64,000 nt of DNA. It comes from Xanthomonas sp. 3793 (GTDB taxonomy: Bacteria; Pseudomonadota; Gammaproteobacteria; Xanthomonadales; Xanthomonadaceae). The position numbers were made by a program, and so were the translations under genes. The stretch lies in NCBI RefSeq assembly GCF_024806835.1, contig NZ_JANTYU010000002.1, forward strand, positions 186,001-250,000, given 5' to 3'. This document shows, in pieces, positions 1 through 8,333 of the stretch; position 1 is the first letter of the stretch, and each line of letters starts with the position of its first letter. Below the pieces are notes generated by a model that was given only the letters and a program-made list of their open reading frames with translations, searched no databases and was not told the DNA's origin.

Positions 1-139
1 AGCGCGCTTGCGCGCGATGGGGCATCACCGGGAAAGCCTCATCGCGCGCAAGCGCGCTCCTACGGTTGCGAGTTTTTCTCACCGAAGCGAGCGTCCGACT
101 CCGATGCAAGGGTTTGCGCGGGCGGGCCAGCATGCATCG

Positions 140-259
140 ATGATCAGCTCCATTTCCGCAGGACATCGAGCGCTACGTCGCTGCCGGCGCTCGCTTGCAA
201 GGTGCTGCTATCTCCTCACCGCCACAACCTGGCAGCGGCGAACGGTGGTGCAGCCGTAA
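140..259 (+). pseudogene. 5' fragment of a RAYT transposase gene
   Basis: This frame encodes about 39 residues that match the N-terminus of the intact RAYT at 412, including GHRALRR and YLLTATTWQRR. It then diverges and stops before the HxH motif and the catalytic tyrosine, so it cannot be active. It is the 5' half of the tandem duplication and is best read as a truncated copy left by unequal recombination or slippage. Confidence 0.8.
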
Positions 260-268
260 AGCAACAAG

Positions 269-336
269 GTAGGAGCGCGCTTGCGCGCGATGGGGCGTTA
301 CCGGGAAAGCCCCATCGCGCGCAAGCGCGCTCCTAC
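269..336. repeat. REP hairpin, gcgcgcttgcgcgcgatg subfamily
   Basis: Two facing REP half-units, gtaggagcgcgcttgcgcgc and its mirror ending gcgcgctcctac, are separated by a short centre containing ccgggaaagcc. The pair would fold into a long hairpin. It stands directly before the RAYT gene. A partial copy lies at 1-62. Confidence 0.85.
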
Positions 337-411
337 GGTTGGGAGTTTTCTCACCGAAGCCAGCGTCCGACTCCGATGCAAGGGTTTGCGCGGGCGGGCC
401 AGCATGCATCG

Positions 412-879
412 ATGACCAGCTCCATTTCCGCAGGACATCGAGCACTACGTCGTGGCCGGCGCTCGCTTGCAAGGGGCTGCTATCTCCTCACCGCCACAAC
501 CTGGCAGCGGCGACGGGTGTTCGACGATTTTCCGCTGGCCGCGTCGGCGTGCCGCGCCTTTATCGCCGCAGTGCCGGAAGATGCCTCGTTGCTTGCCTGG
601 GTGCTGATGCCGGACCACGTCCACTGGCTGGTGCAGTTGGGGGATGTGACGCCATTGGCGCGGACGGTGTCACGCATGAAGGCGGCAAGCACGCGTGCAG
701 TCAATGAGCAACGCGGGGTGCGCGATGCGGTTTGGACGCGCGCCTACCACGACCGTGCCTTGCGCAATGACGACGATCTGCGCATCGCGGCTCGCTACCT
801 GATCGCCAATCCGCTGCGTGCCGGACTGGTTGAACGGGTTGGCGCTTATCCGTTCTGGGATGCCATCTGGCTTCCGTAG
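412..879 (+). CDS. REP-associated tyrosine transposase (RAYT)
   Basis: A 155-residue protein of the IS200/Y1-transposase superfamily, RAYT branch, which nicks and rejoins single-stranded REP hairpins. The HxH metal motif is visible in MPDHVHWL (H69, H71). The likely nucleophile is Y112 in AYHDRALR, and the C-terminal RYLIANPLRAGLVERVGAYPF block is typical of the family. An upstream extension to 202 is possible, but ATG 412 matches the start of the paralogue at 23894. REPs of the gcgcgcttgcgcgcgatg type flank it on both sides, and one overlaps its stop codon, so these are probably its substrates. Similarity to the second RAYT is strong across the whole length. Confidence 0.85.
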   Translation: MTSSISAGHRALRRGRRSLARGCYLLTATTWQRRRVFDDFPLAASACRAFIAAVPEDASLLAWVLMPDHVHWLVQLGDVTPLARTVSRMKAASTRAVNEQRGVRDAVWTRAYHDRALRNDDDLRIAARYLIANPLRAGLVERVGAYPFWDAIWLP

Positions 880-990
880 GAGCGCGCTTGCGCGCGATGC
901 GGCGTCACCGGGAAAGCCACATCGCGCGCAAGCGCGCTCCTACGTACGATTGGCGTCAGCGGGAAAGCCACATTGCGCGCAAGCGCGCTC
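876..990. repeat. REP hairpin plus half-unit downstream of RAYT
   Basis: A full REP pair (876-943) starts inside the RAYT stop codon and has the same sequence class as 269-336. A third half-unit (944-990) with the spacer gattggcgtcagcgggaaagcc follows and ends gcgcaagcgcgct. Confidence 0.85.
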
Positions 991-1098
991 AAAGCCGCTG
1001 GGAATATCGCCGCGCGCTGTCTTTTTGATGCGATGCGGGTGGCACGCATAGGTCATTGCGACTGGTCACGCTGGCGCGCCTTCCTAACAGCGGGGCGT

Positions 1099-1185
1099 CT
1101 TTACCTGATCGCCAATCCGCTGCGCGCCGGGTTGGCTGCACGGGTTGGCGACTATCCATTCGGGTATGCCATCCGGCTTCCGTAG
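1099..1185 (+). pseudogene. 3' fragment of a RAYT gene
   Basis: This frame encodes LYLIANPLRAGLAARVGDYPFGYAIRLP-like sequence, matching the last 28 residues of the RAYT that ends at 879. It has no upstream catalytic part. It belongs to a tandem copy of the RAYT 3' end with its REPs: segment 796-1100 is repeated with divergence at 1101-1425, including the roughly 100 bp after the REPs (ctgtcttttcgatgcgatgcgggtg and similar). Confidence 0.8.
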
Positions 1186-1300
1186 GAGCGCGCTTGCGCG
1201 CGATGCGGCGTCACCGGGAAAGCTCATCGCGCGCAAGCGCGCTCCTACGTGCGATTGGCGTCAGCGGGAGAGCCTCATCGTGCGCAAGCGCGCTCCTACG
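1182..1300. repeat. REP hairpin plus half-unit, second tandem copy
   Basis: Repeats the arrangement at 876-990: a full REP pair (1182-1248) and an extra half-unit (1249-1300). With the fragment at 1099 it forms the second unit of a roughly 305-bp tandem duplication. The remaining 150 bp before the receptor gene shows the end of this unit and no clear promoter. Confidence 0.85.
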
Positions 1301-1449
1301 TCGACGATACCGCTGCTTCGCATGCGGGGACATCGCTGCGCACTGTCTTTTCGATGCGATGCGGGTGACACGCAAAGGTCATTGTTACTGGCTACGGTGG
1401 CCTGCTTTCTCACCGGCGCGGCGTCCTTGCTGCGCGATCCCGGGATTCC

Positions 1450-4400
1450 ATGCAGCGCTCCGATTCGTACCGTTTACACCTGTCCGTTCTCACCGTGGCC
1501 ATTGCGGCCTGCTCGCCTGCTTCGCAGGCATGGGCCAGCGCGCGTGCGGGGATTCCAGTCGAGGCCTCAGTTGAGGCGGCTTCTGCGGCTATGGCCACGA
1601 CCGCGAGTGCGTTGACGAGCGCAGGTACGGCGACAGCCAACGCCACAGCTTCAGCCACAGTCAGTAACGACGAGGAAGCCACGCCCGATGCCGAAGTTGC
1701 GACTGCAAATCGACGTTCTGCAGTGTCAGCAGATGCATCTGCAGATTCCATGAACGCCGCAGCGATAGACCCTGCCTCGGCTGTCTTACCTGTATCGTCG
1801 CAAGCCGATGCAGCCAATAGCGGCGCACCGGCCACCACCAGCAGAACCGGCGTGCAGACCCTCGACGCCATGCAGGTCACCGGCGTGCGGCGCGCCAATG
1901 CGGCGGCGGTGGAGAGCAAGCGCGCGGCAACCAACATCACCGACGTGATCAGCGCCACCGATGTGCGCGCACTGCCGGACAGCACGATTGTTGAAGCGTT
2001 GCGTCGCGTTCCCGGGTTGTCGGTACTGCCGGCCACCGATAACGAGCATCCGCGCGACGAGGCGGCCACGCCGGTGTTGCGCGGCCTGGGGCCCTCGTAC
2101 AACAACGTCACCATCGATGGCTTGACCATCGCCTCGCCCGGTACGCCCAACGGCACGCTTGGCTCGATCACCCGCGGCGTGCGTCTGGATCTGTTGCCGG
2201 CCTCGATGGTCAGCGAGTTGCAGGTGGTCAAGACGTTTACGCCGGATCTGGACCCCAATGCCACCGGCGGCGCGATCAATCTCAAGACGCGTAGCGCGTT
2301 CGAGAACGGCGGCAAGCCGTTCTTCAGTGCCGAAACTGCGCTGGGCCACGCCAACGATGTCGGCAAGCCGCGCGATCAGGACGACCCGGGGTATCGCTTG
2401 AATGCCACCGGCAGCCGTACCTTCGGCAGCGAGCAGCAATACGGCGTTACGCTGTCGGCCAACTACCAGACGTTGAGCAGCTACACCGAAACCCATATGA
2501 CCACCGATACGGTGCATTACGGGTTCTACGACAACAACGGCGTGCTGCAGACTGGCGCCAATCTCGGCAACGGCTGGGCAGTGCCGCAGCAGGACAAGTA
2601 CTGGTACGTGCAGAACCAGCGCGACCGCTATGGCGTCACCGGCAAGTTCGAAATGCGCCCCAGCGCTGCGCTCGAAGCCTATGCCATGGCCGGCTACTAC
2701 TACTTCAAGGACAACATGGAGCGCAACGAGGTCATCATCGACCCGCGCAACCGCAACCGGGTGTTCAATCAGACCGCCACCTCCGGCAGTTATCCGGGCG
2801 GCGATATCGAGGTGGGATATTCCAATCAGATCGTCACCACGCGCACCAAGGTTGCGCAGTTGGGAACGATCTGGCGGCCGACCGATCGGCAGCAGTTTTC
2901 TGCGCGCGGCGCGTGGTCCGACGCCACCTACGACGAGCCGATCCGGATGATCAAGTACGCCACCGGCATCAGCCGCGCCGCGCCGGTGCCGGTGGGCCAG
3001 ACCGGCAGTGGTGTGACCGTCAATGCCACGCCCAATTACGCATTCAACTACGACACCTCCGGTTTCGATCAGCGCTTCGGGGTGTCGCCGCAGGCCTACA
3101 ACACCCTGGATAACTACAGCCTGTCGTACTGGCGGCCGGACTACAAGCGCACCGCTGCCGATCGCATCCTCACCGGACGGCTCGATTACGGCTTCAATCA
3201 GGGCGAAAGCGACCAGGGCATCGGCTTTGCGGCAGGCGTGTCGTACACCACCGACAAGCCGTCCTACGACATCTATCGCGTCGAGTATCAGCCCAATACC
3301 AGCGCGCCGGCGTTCGGCCTGGCCGACGTGGCCGGCACCGGCCGGGCGCCGATGCGTTACGCCGGATTGAACCTGATCACCATCGATCCCGACAAGGCCA
3401 ACCGCGTGCTGGCGGCAGCGCCGTTGAGCGCATTCAACAGCACCGACCAGCAGGCCTTCAGCAACCAGGACAACTTCACCCATACCGAAAAGACCTTCGG
3501 CAGTTACGGGCTGGTGAGCTATCGCAGCGATCGGCTCAACGTGCAGGCCGGTGTGCATTTCGACAGCACCAAGCTCGACACGGTGGGCCGCCAGCGCCAA
3601 CTCGATGCTGCCAGCAACCGCTATGTCTATGTCGATAACCCGACCAGTGCCGATTACGACTATCTGCTGCCGTCGGCCATCATGACCTACCACCTGACCG
3701 ACACGCTGGACCTGCGCGCCGGTGCCAGCCGCACGCTGGGCCGCCCGCCGTACGACGCGTACGCAGCCCGCACCTCGATCGGCTTCGTCAACACGACCGA
3801 CGCCGGCAACCCGAATGCGCAAGGCGTCACCGTCACCATCGGCAACCCGGACATCAAGCCGCGTGTGTCCAATAACCTGGACCTGTCGCTGGAATGGCGC
3901 CTGCCCGGCGACTTCGATGCCTTCGCGTCCACTGCGGTGTTCGACAAGCGCATCCAGGACGAGATCTTTACGCTCTCGCGCACCGACAGTTTCACCTTCG
4001 ACGGCACCACCTACGCCAATGCCTTGATCAGCACACCGGCAAATGCCGCCAAGGCGCGCATCCGCGGGGTCGAGTTCAACGGCATCGTCAACACCTTGGC
4101 GCCCATCGCGCCGTGGCTCAGCGGTGTGGGCTTCAGTGCAAATTTTGCCGTGCTCGATGGCAGCCTGGACGTGCCTTACAGCGTCGGCAGCGGTACGGCT
4201 GTCACCCAGCGCGAACGCAAGCTCGCCAACCTGGTCGGCCAGCCGGACTACACCGCCAACGCAACGGTGTTCTACAACACCGGCGGGCTGGAACTGCGTG
4301 CGGCCTACAATCGCCAGGGCAAGGCCTTGCGTGCCATCGTCAGCAATATCGATTGGCAGGACCTGTATTGGTCGCCGCGCTCGCAGCTGGACTTCACCGC

Positions 4401-4563
4401 CACCTATGCCATCAGCAAGCAACTCAGCCTGATCGGCCAGGTCAGCAACATCACCCACAGCCGCATCACCAGCGTGACTGGCCCAGGGCAGAACCTGCTC
4501 AAGGACAGTTACTCGGTGCCCACCACCTACTGGTTCGGTCTGCGCTTCACGCCGACGTTCTGA
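1450..4563 (+). CDS. TonB-dependent outer-membrane receptor
   Basis: A 1037-residue receptor of the class common in xanthomonads (TIGR01782-like). A signal peptide ends near ASQAWA, about residue 30. An Ala/Ser/Thr-rich stretch follows to about residue 135. The plug domain starts with the TonB-box-like LDAMQVTG and continues with ITDVISATDVRALPDSTIVEAL, VLRGLGPSYNNVTIDG and ATGGAINLKT. The rest is beta-barrel and ends in the aromatic WFGLRFTPTF typical of outer-membrane proteins. It imports a substrate using TonB energy. The next gene is a periplasmic glycerophosphodiesterase, so a glycerophosphodiester or its parent lipid headgroup is a possible substrate (inference from context). A sigma or N-terminal signalling domain is absent. 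Confidence 0.93.
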   Translation: MQRSDSYRLHLSVLTVAIAACSPASQAWASARAGIPVEASVEAASAAMATTASALTSAGTATANATASATVSNDEEATPDAEVATANRRSAVSADASADSMNAAAIDPASAVLPVSSQADAANSGAPATTSRTGVQTLDAMQVTGVRRANAAAVESKRAATNITDVISATDVRALPDSTIVEALRRVPGLSVLPATDNEHPRDEAATPVLRGLGPSYNNVTIDGLTIASPGTPNGTLGSITRGVRLDLLPASMVSELQVVKTFTPDLDPNATGGAINLKTRSAFENGGKPFFSAETALGHANDVGKPRDQDDPGYRLNATGSRTFGSEQQYGVTLSANYQTLSSYTETHMTTDTVHYGFYDNNGVLQTGANLGNGWAVPQQDKYWYVQNQRDRYGVTGKFEMRPSAALEAYAMAGYYYFKDNMERNEVIIDPRNRNRVFNQTATSGSYPGGDIEVGYSNQIVTTRTKVAQLGTIWRPTDRQQFSARGAWSDATYDEPIRMIKYATGISRAAPVPVGQTGSGVTVNATPNYAFNYDTSGFDQRFGVSPQAYNTLDNYSLSYWRPDYKRTAADRILTGRLDYGFNQGESDQGIGFAAGVSYTTDKPSYDIYRVEYQPNTSAPAFGLADVAGTGRAPMRYAGLNLITIDPDKANRVLAAAPLSAFNSTDQQAFSNQDNFTHTEKTFGSYGLVSYRSDRLNVQAGVHFDSTKLDTVGRQRQLDAASNRYVYVDNPTSADYDYLLPSAIMTYHLTDTLDLRAGASRTLGRPPYDAYAARTSIGFVNTTDAGNPNAQGVTVTIGNPDIKPRVSNNLDLSLEWRLPGDFDAFASTAVFDKRIQDEIFTLSRTDSFTFDGTTYANALISTPANAAKARIRGVEFNGIVNTLAPIAPWLSGVGFSANFAVLDGSLDVPYSVGSGTAVTQRERKLANLVGQPDYTANATVFYNTGGLELRAAYNRQGKALRAIVSNIDWQDLYWSPRSQLDFTATYAISKQLSLIGQVSNITHSRITSVTGPGQNLLKDSYSVPTTYWFGLRFTPTF

Positions 4564-4711
4564 GCGTAGCGTTTGAAGGGCCTGCCATGGGCCGGATGCC
4601 GATGGCGCGTTGGATCGCAAGTACAAGCGTTGCTTGCCGCATCCGGCTTGCATGCACATCGCCTGGTGCAGATGCCGTCAGGCGATCAGTCACCCACTCG
4701 AGAGTTGTTCA

Positions 4712-5659
4712 ATGACATTACGTTCTGTTGCCACTGTCGCCGCCATGCTGTGCGCGGCGCTCGCCAGCCCTGTGAATGCAGCCCCCACCGGGGTGGCGGC
4801 GATCCAGGCCCGCTTGACCAACCCGCAGGGCGGCATCGTGGTGGTCGCCCATCGCGGTTGCCACGCGGCCGCACCGCAGCATGGCTTCACCGACACCGCA
4901 CCGGAGAACTCGCTGGCAGCGCTGCGGCGTTGCATCGCCATCGGCGCCGATGTGATGGAAACCGACGTGCGCCGCGCGGCCGACGGCACCCTGGTGATGC
5001 TGCACGACGCCACCGTGGACCGCACCACCGATGGCACCGGCAAGCTGTCAGAGCTCACGCTGGCCGATCTGCAGAAGCTGCGCTTGCGCAGCGACGAAGG
5101 CGGCGCGCAAGCGCCGTTGACCGATCAGCGCGTGGTCACGCTGGAGCAGATGCTGGACGCCGCCAAGGGCCACATCCTGCTCAATCTGGACGTCAAGGAT
5201 GCGATCTACGTGCAGGTGGTCGATGCGGTCACGCGCGCCGGCATGCAGCACCAGGTGATCGTCAAGGCCGAAGCGGGCATCGCGACCCCGCCGTTGGCGG
5301 CGATGCAGCCGTTCGACCGCGTGTACTTCTTCCCGATCCTGATCAACGCGCACGGCACTGCCGATCTGGCCGCGATCGCCACTGCACAAACCCGCAATGC
5401 GCGCCCGATGGCCTTCGAGCTGCCCAAGATGGCCGCATCGCAATTGCCGGCATTGGCGGCAGTGAGCAAGGCGCACAACGTGCGGCTGATGGTCAACTCT
5501 TTGTGGGAAGGGTTCATTGCCGGCTACGGCGGCGACGCCGATGCCGAACGCGATCCGGACAAGGTCTGGGGCCGCCTGCACCGCGACGGCATTTCCATCA
5601 TCCAGACCGACGCACCGGAAGCGCTGTTGCGGTATCGGCAGACGCTTGAGTCGCAGTAA
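4712..5659 (+). CDS. glpQ: Glycerophosphodiester phosphodiesterase, periplasmic
   Basis: A 315-residue GDPD-family TIM barrel that hydrolyses glycerophosphodiesters to glycerol-3-phosphate and an alcohol. ATG 4712 is chosen because a signal peptide follows directly (MTLRSVATVAAMLCAALAS, cleaved near VNA); the frame is open further upstream but without sense. Active-site signatures are visible: VAHRGC (H47, R48), ENSLAAL, METDVRRAADG, and LVMLHDATVDRTTDGTG with the second catalytic His. The C-terminal IIQTDAPEALLRY is typical of the family. It lies 148 bp after the TonB receptor on the same strand and may be co-transcribed. The symbol is by family role; orthology to E. coli glpQ is not established. 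Confidence 0.88.
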   Translation: MTLRSVATVAAMLCAALASPVNAAPTGVAAIQARLTNPQGGIVVVAHRGCHAAAPQHGFTDTAPENSLAALRRCIAIGADVMETDVRRAADGTLVMLHDATVDRTTDGTGKLSELTLADLQKLRLRSDEGGAQAPLTDQRVVTLEQMLDAAKGHILLNLDVKDAIYVQVVDAVTRAGMQHQVIVKAEAGIATPPLAAMQPFDRVYFFPILINAHGTADLAAIATAQTRNARPMAFELPKMAASQLPALAAVSKAHNVRLMVNSLWEGFIAGYGGDADAERDPDKVWGRLHRDGISIIQTDAPEALLRYRQTLESQ

Positions 5660-6169
5660 CGGAGAGCGCCGTGCCACCGGCCTGGCTGCAGATGAGCGCA
5701 GCGGGTGCGGTTGGTACTGCGCACATGAGGGCCGCAGGCTGAGCGCAGCTAACCGCTGGGTCTTATCGGGCACGCAGGCGCCAGTTCGCACTGCGATGAC
5801 ATCGAGACGTTGAGAAAACCGCCGACACACTTGGCCAGCAGTCGTCAGGTGGGCGCGGACAGCAGGCCCGGAACCGGAGTGGACAAGCAGTCCATGCCGC
5901 ACCGAGCATCGTCCGCGTCCGCCTGGCGGTGAGCGCATCCGTTGGTCAGCCGCGCTAAACCGATCACGCTGCGGCCGATGTCTGGTAGATGAGCTGCATC
6001 ACCGGCGCCACGCGTCTCGATGAGGCGGGGCGGTCGTGCTCGATAAAGCGAGGTGCAGCACGCCGTTGCCGACATGACATGCGCAGCTTGCACTGACGTG
6101 CGCCAGCAGCATCTGCGGATCCCGGTCTGCACCACGCTGCCGCGCGCATGCATGGACAGGCCGCGCCAC
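5660..6169. other. Intergenic region, no gene seen
   Basis: About 510 bp with no convincing coding sequence or repeat; short frames have no recognisable motif. The last part leads into the activator-like sites and the sigma-54-like promoter of the exporter operon. Confidence 0.6.
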
Positions 6170-6225
6170 TGTCCGGTATCGGATGTGCATGTACGGAATC
6201 GTACAGCGCAGTACGCGCATGGAAT
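6170..6225 (+). promoter_or_regulatory. Candidate enhancer array for the NtrC-like regulator
   Basis: A perfect inverted repeat TGTACG-gaat-CGTACA lies at 6190-6205. An imperfect copy TGTCCG-gtat-CGGATG lies exactly 20 bp upstream (6170), and a left half-site AGTACG exactly 20 bp downstream (6210). Two-helical-turn phasing upstream of a -24/-12 element is what NtrC-family activators use. Binding by the regulator encoded at 10932 is inferred. Confidence 0.55.
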
Positions 6226-6269
6226 CGGCGATCGCGTTGCAAATCAAGGCGTTGCAGTCGGCGACTACA

Positions 6270-6285
6270 TGGCACGCGTCCTGCT
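6270..6285 (+). promoter_or_regulatory. Candidate sigma-54 (-24/-12) promoter
   Basis: TGGCACG-cgtc-CTGCT matches the sigma-54 consensus TGGCACG-N4-TTGCW except one base, with the correct 12-nt distance between the conserved G of the -24 and C of the -12 element. Transcription would start near 6296, almost at the ATG I assigned at 6297. Either the message is leaderless, the true start codon is further down, or the match is fortuitous. Confidence 0.5.
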
Positions 6286-6296
6286 GTCACCTTGGC

Positions 6297-7547
6297 ATGG
6301 ATATCGCCAAGTCTCCCCGTCGTTTTCGTCTGCGCCGCCTGCACGTGGGTGTGTTGGTTGGTGGCGCCGTGCTGCTGGTTGCCGGGATCGCGGCCGTGGG
6401 CCTTGGCCGCGCCAGCCCCCGCGTGGAGCGTGCCAGCGTGTGGATCGGCACCGCCGAACGCGGCGATATGTTGCGCGAGATCCGCGCCACCGGTGTGCTG
6501 GTCCCGCGCGACACGCGCTGGATCACCGCTGGCGCGCCGGCCACCTTGGAGCAGGTGCTGGTGCAGGCCGGCAGCCGGGTCGAAGCAGACACGCTGATCC
6601 TGCGGTTGCAGAATCCCGAGCTGGTGGCCAACCAGGAAAAGGCCACCGCCGCGTTGGCCGGCGCCGAGGCGGAGGTGGCCGCCGCACGCACTGCACTGGC
6701 CTCGCAACTGCTCGATCAACAGGCGCTGCAGACGCGGGCCAGTTCCGATTGGCGCATTGCCGAAGTCAAGACGCAGGCCTATGAGCGCGCGCATGCGGCC
6801 GGTGTCATTTCGGCGATCGAATTGCGCGAGAGCCAGATCACCGAGGCGCAGCAGCGCGGCCGCGCGCAGATCGAACAGCAGCGCGTTGCGGCATTCCGGC
6901 AGAACATGGCCGCCCAGTTGCGTGCGGCGCAGGCACGTCGCGACGAGGTGGCCAGCAGCCTGGCGATCGCGCGTCAGCAACTGGCCGCGCTGCAGGTGCG
7001 TGCCGGTATCGCGGGCATCCTGCAACAGGTCGACGTAGAGCCCGGGCAGCAGGTGGCTGCAGGGGCCAAGCTGGCCCGGGTGGCGCGGCCGGATCAGCTG
7101 CTGGCGCGGCTGCAGGTGCCGGAAGTGCTGGCCAAGGATCTGTTGCTGGATCTGCCGGTCAGTGTCGATACCCGCAACGGTCTGGTCGCCGGCAGCGTGA
7201 TCCGTATCGACCCTGCGGTGCGCAACGGCAGCGTCAGCGTGGATGTGCGCTTCGTGCAGCCCTTGCCGGCCGGCGCCCGGCCGGACCTGTCGGTCGATGG
7301 CCGCATCCGGCTTGGCATGCTGCGCGATGTCATCAGCGTCGCGCGCCCCGCGCTGGCCGCGCCGAATTCATCGGCCGCACTGTTTGTCGTGCAGCCCGGT
7401 GGCGATGCCGCCGTCCGCGTGCCGGTGCGGTTTGGCGCCGTCTCCAGCGACCGTATCGAAATACGTGCCGGGCTCCGGCCCGGCGACCAACTCATCCTGT
7501 CCGATACCAGCCAGTGGGCAAGGTTTCCACGGTTACGTCTACGCTAG
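6297..7547 (+). CDS. Periplasmic adaptor (HlyD/MacA-like) of an ABC exporter
   Basis: A 416-residue membrane-fusion protein. It has a short basic N-terminus (SPRRFRLRRLH), one membrane segment at about residues 16-36, a lipoyl/barrel-sandwich half, and a long coiled-coil hairpin (KATAALAGAEAEVAAARTAL to RRDEVASSLAIARQQLAAL). The second lipoyl half follows (VRAGIAGILQQVDVEPGQQVAAGAKLARV), then beta-barrel domains ending GLRPGDQLILSD. It would link the inner-membrane permease to an outer-membrane channel; no TolC gene is adjacent. It is the first gene of the adaptor-ATPase-permease run, 18 bp before the ATPase. ATG 6297 is chosen as the last start before the basic/membrane segment; an in-frame start at 6183 would include sequence that looks non-coding. 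Confidence 0.85.
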   Translation: MDIAKSPRRFRLRRLHVGVLVGGAVLLVAGIAAVGLGRASPRVERASVWIGTAERGDMLREIRATGVLVPRDTRWITAGAPATLEQVLVQAGSRVEADTLILRLQNPELVANQEKATAALAGAEAEVAAARTALASQLLDQQALQTRASSDWRIAEVKTQAYERAHAAGVISAIELRESQITEAQQRGRAQIEQQRVAAFRQNMAAQLRAAQARRDEVASSLAIARQQLAALQVRAGIAGILQQVDVEPGQQVAAGAKLARVARPDQLLARLQVPEVLAKDLLLDLPVSVDTRNGLVAGSVIRIDPAVRNGSVSVDVRFVQPLPAGARPDLSVDGRIRLGMLRDVISVARPALAAPNSSAALFVVQPGGDAAVRVPVRFGAVSSDRIEIRAGLRPGDQLILSDTSQWARFPRLRLR

Positions 7548-7565
7548 ACCTTCAAGGAGAGCTCC

Positions 7566-8332
<767 letters not shown>

Positions 8333-8333
<1 letters not shown>

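Larger units (their letters stand above)
1..525. repeat. Tandem duplication of REP plus RAYT 5' region
   Basis: Positions 1 to about 250 and 272 to about 525 are near-identical direct copies. Each holds a REP hairpin, the same roughly 80-bp leader and the first 35 or so codons of a RAYT gene. Only the second copy continues into a full reading frame. The left copy begins at or beyond the window edge. Confidence 0.85.

Noticed and set aside
1786..4659. 957-residue open frame on the minus strand opposite the TonB receptor
   Set aside because: Its composition (Gly/Arg/Ala/Val/His-rich) and lack of motifs are typical of an antisense frame in GC-rich coding sequence; the plus-strand receptor explains the region.
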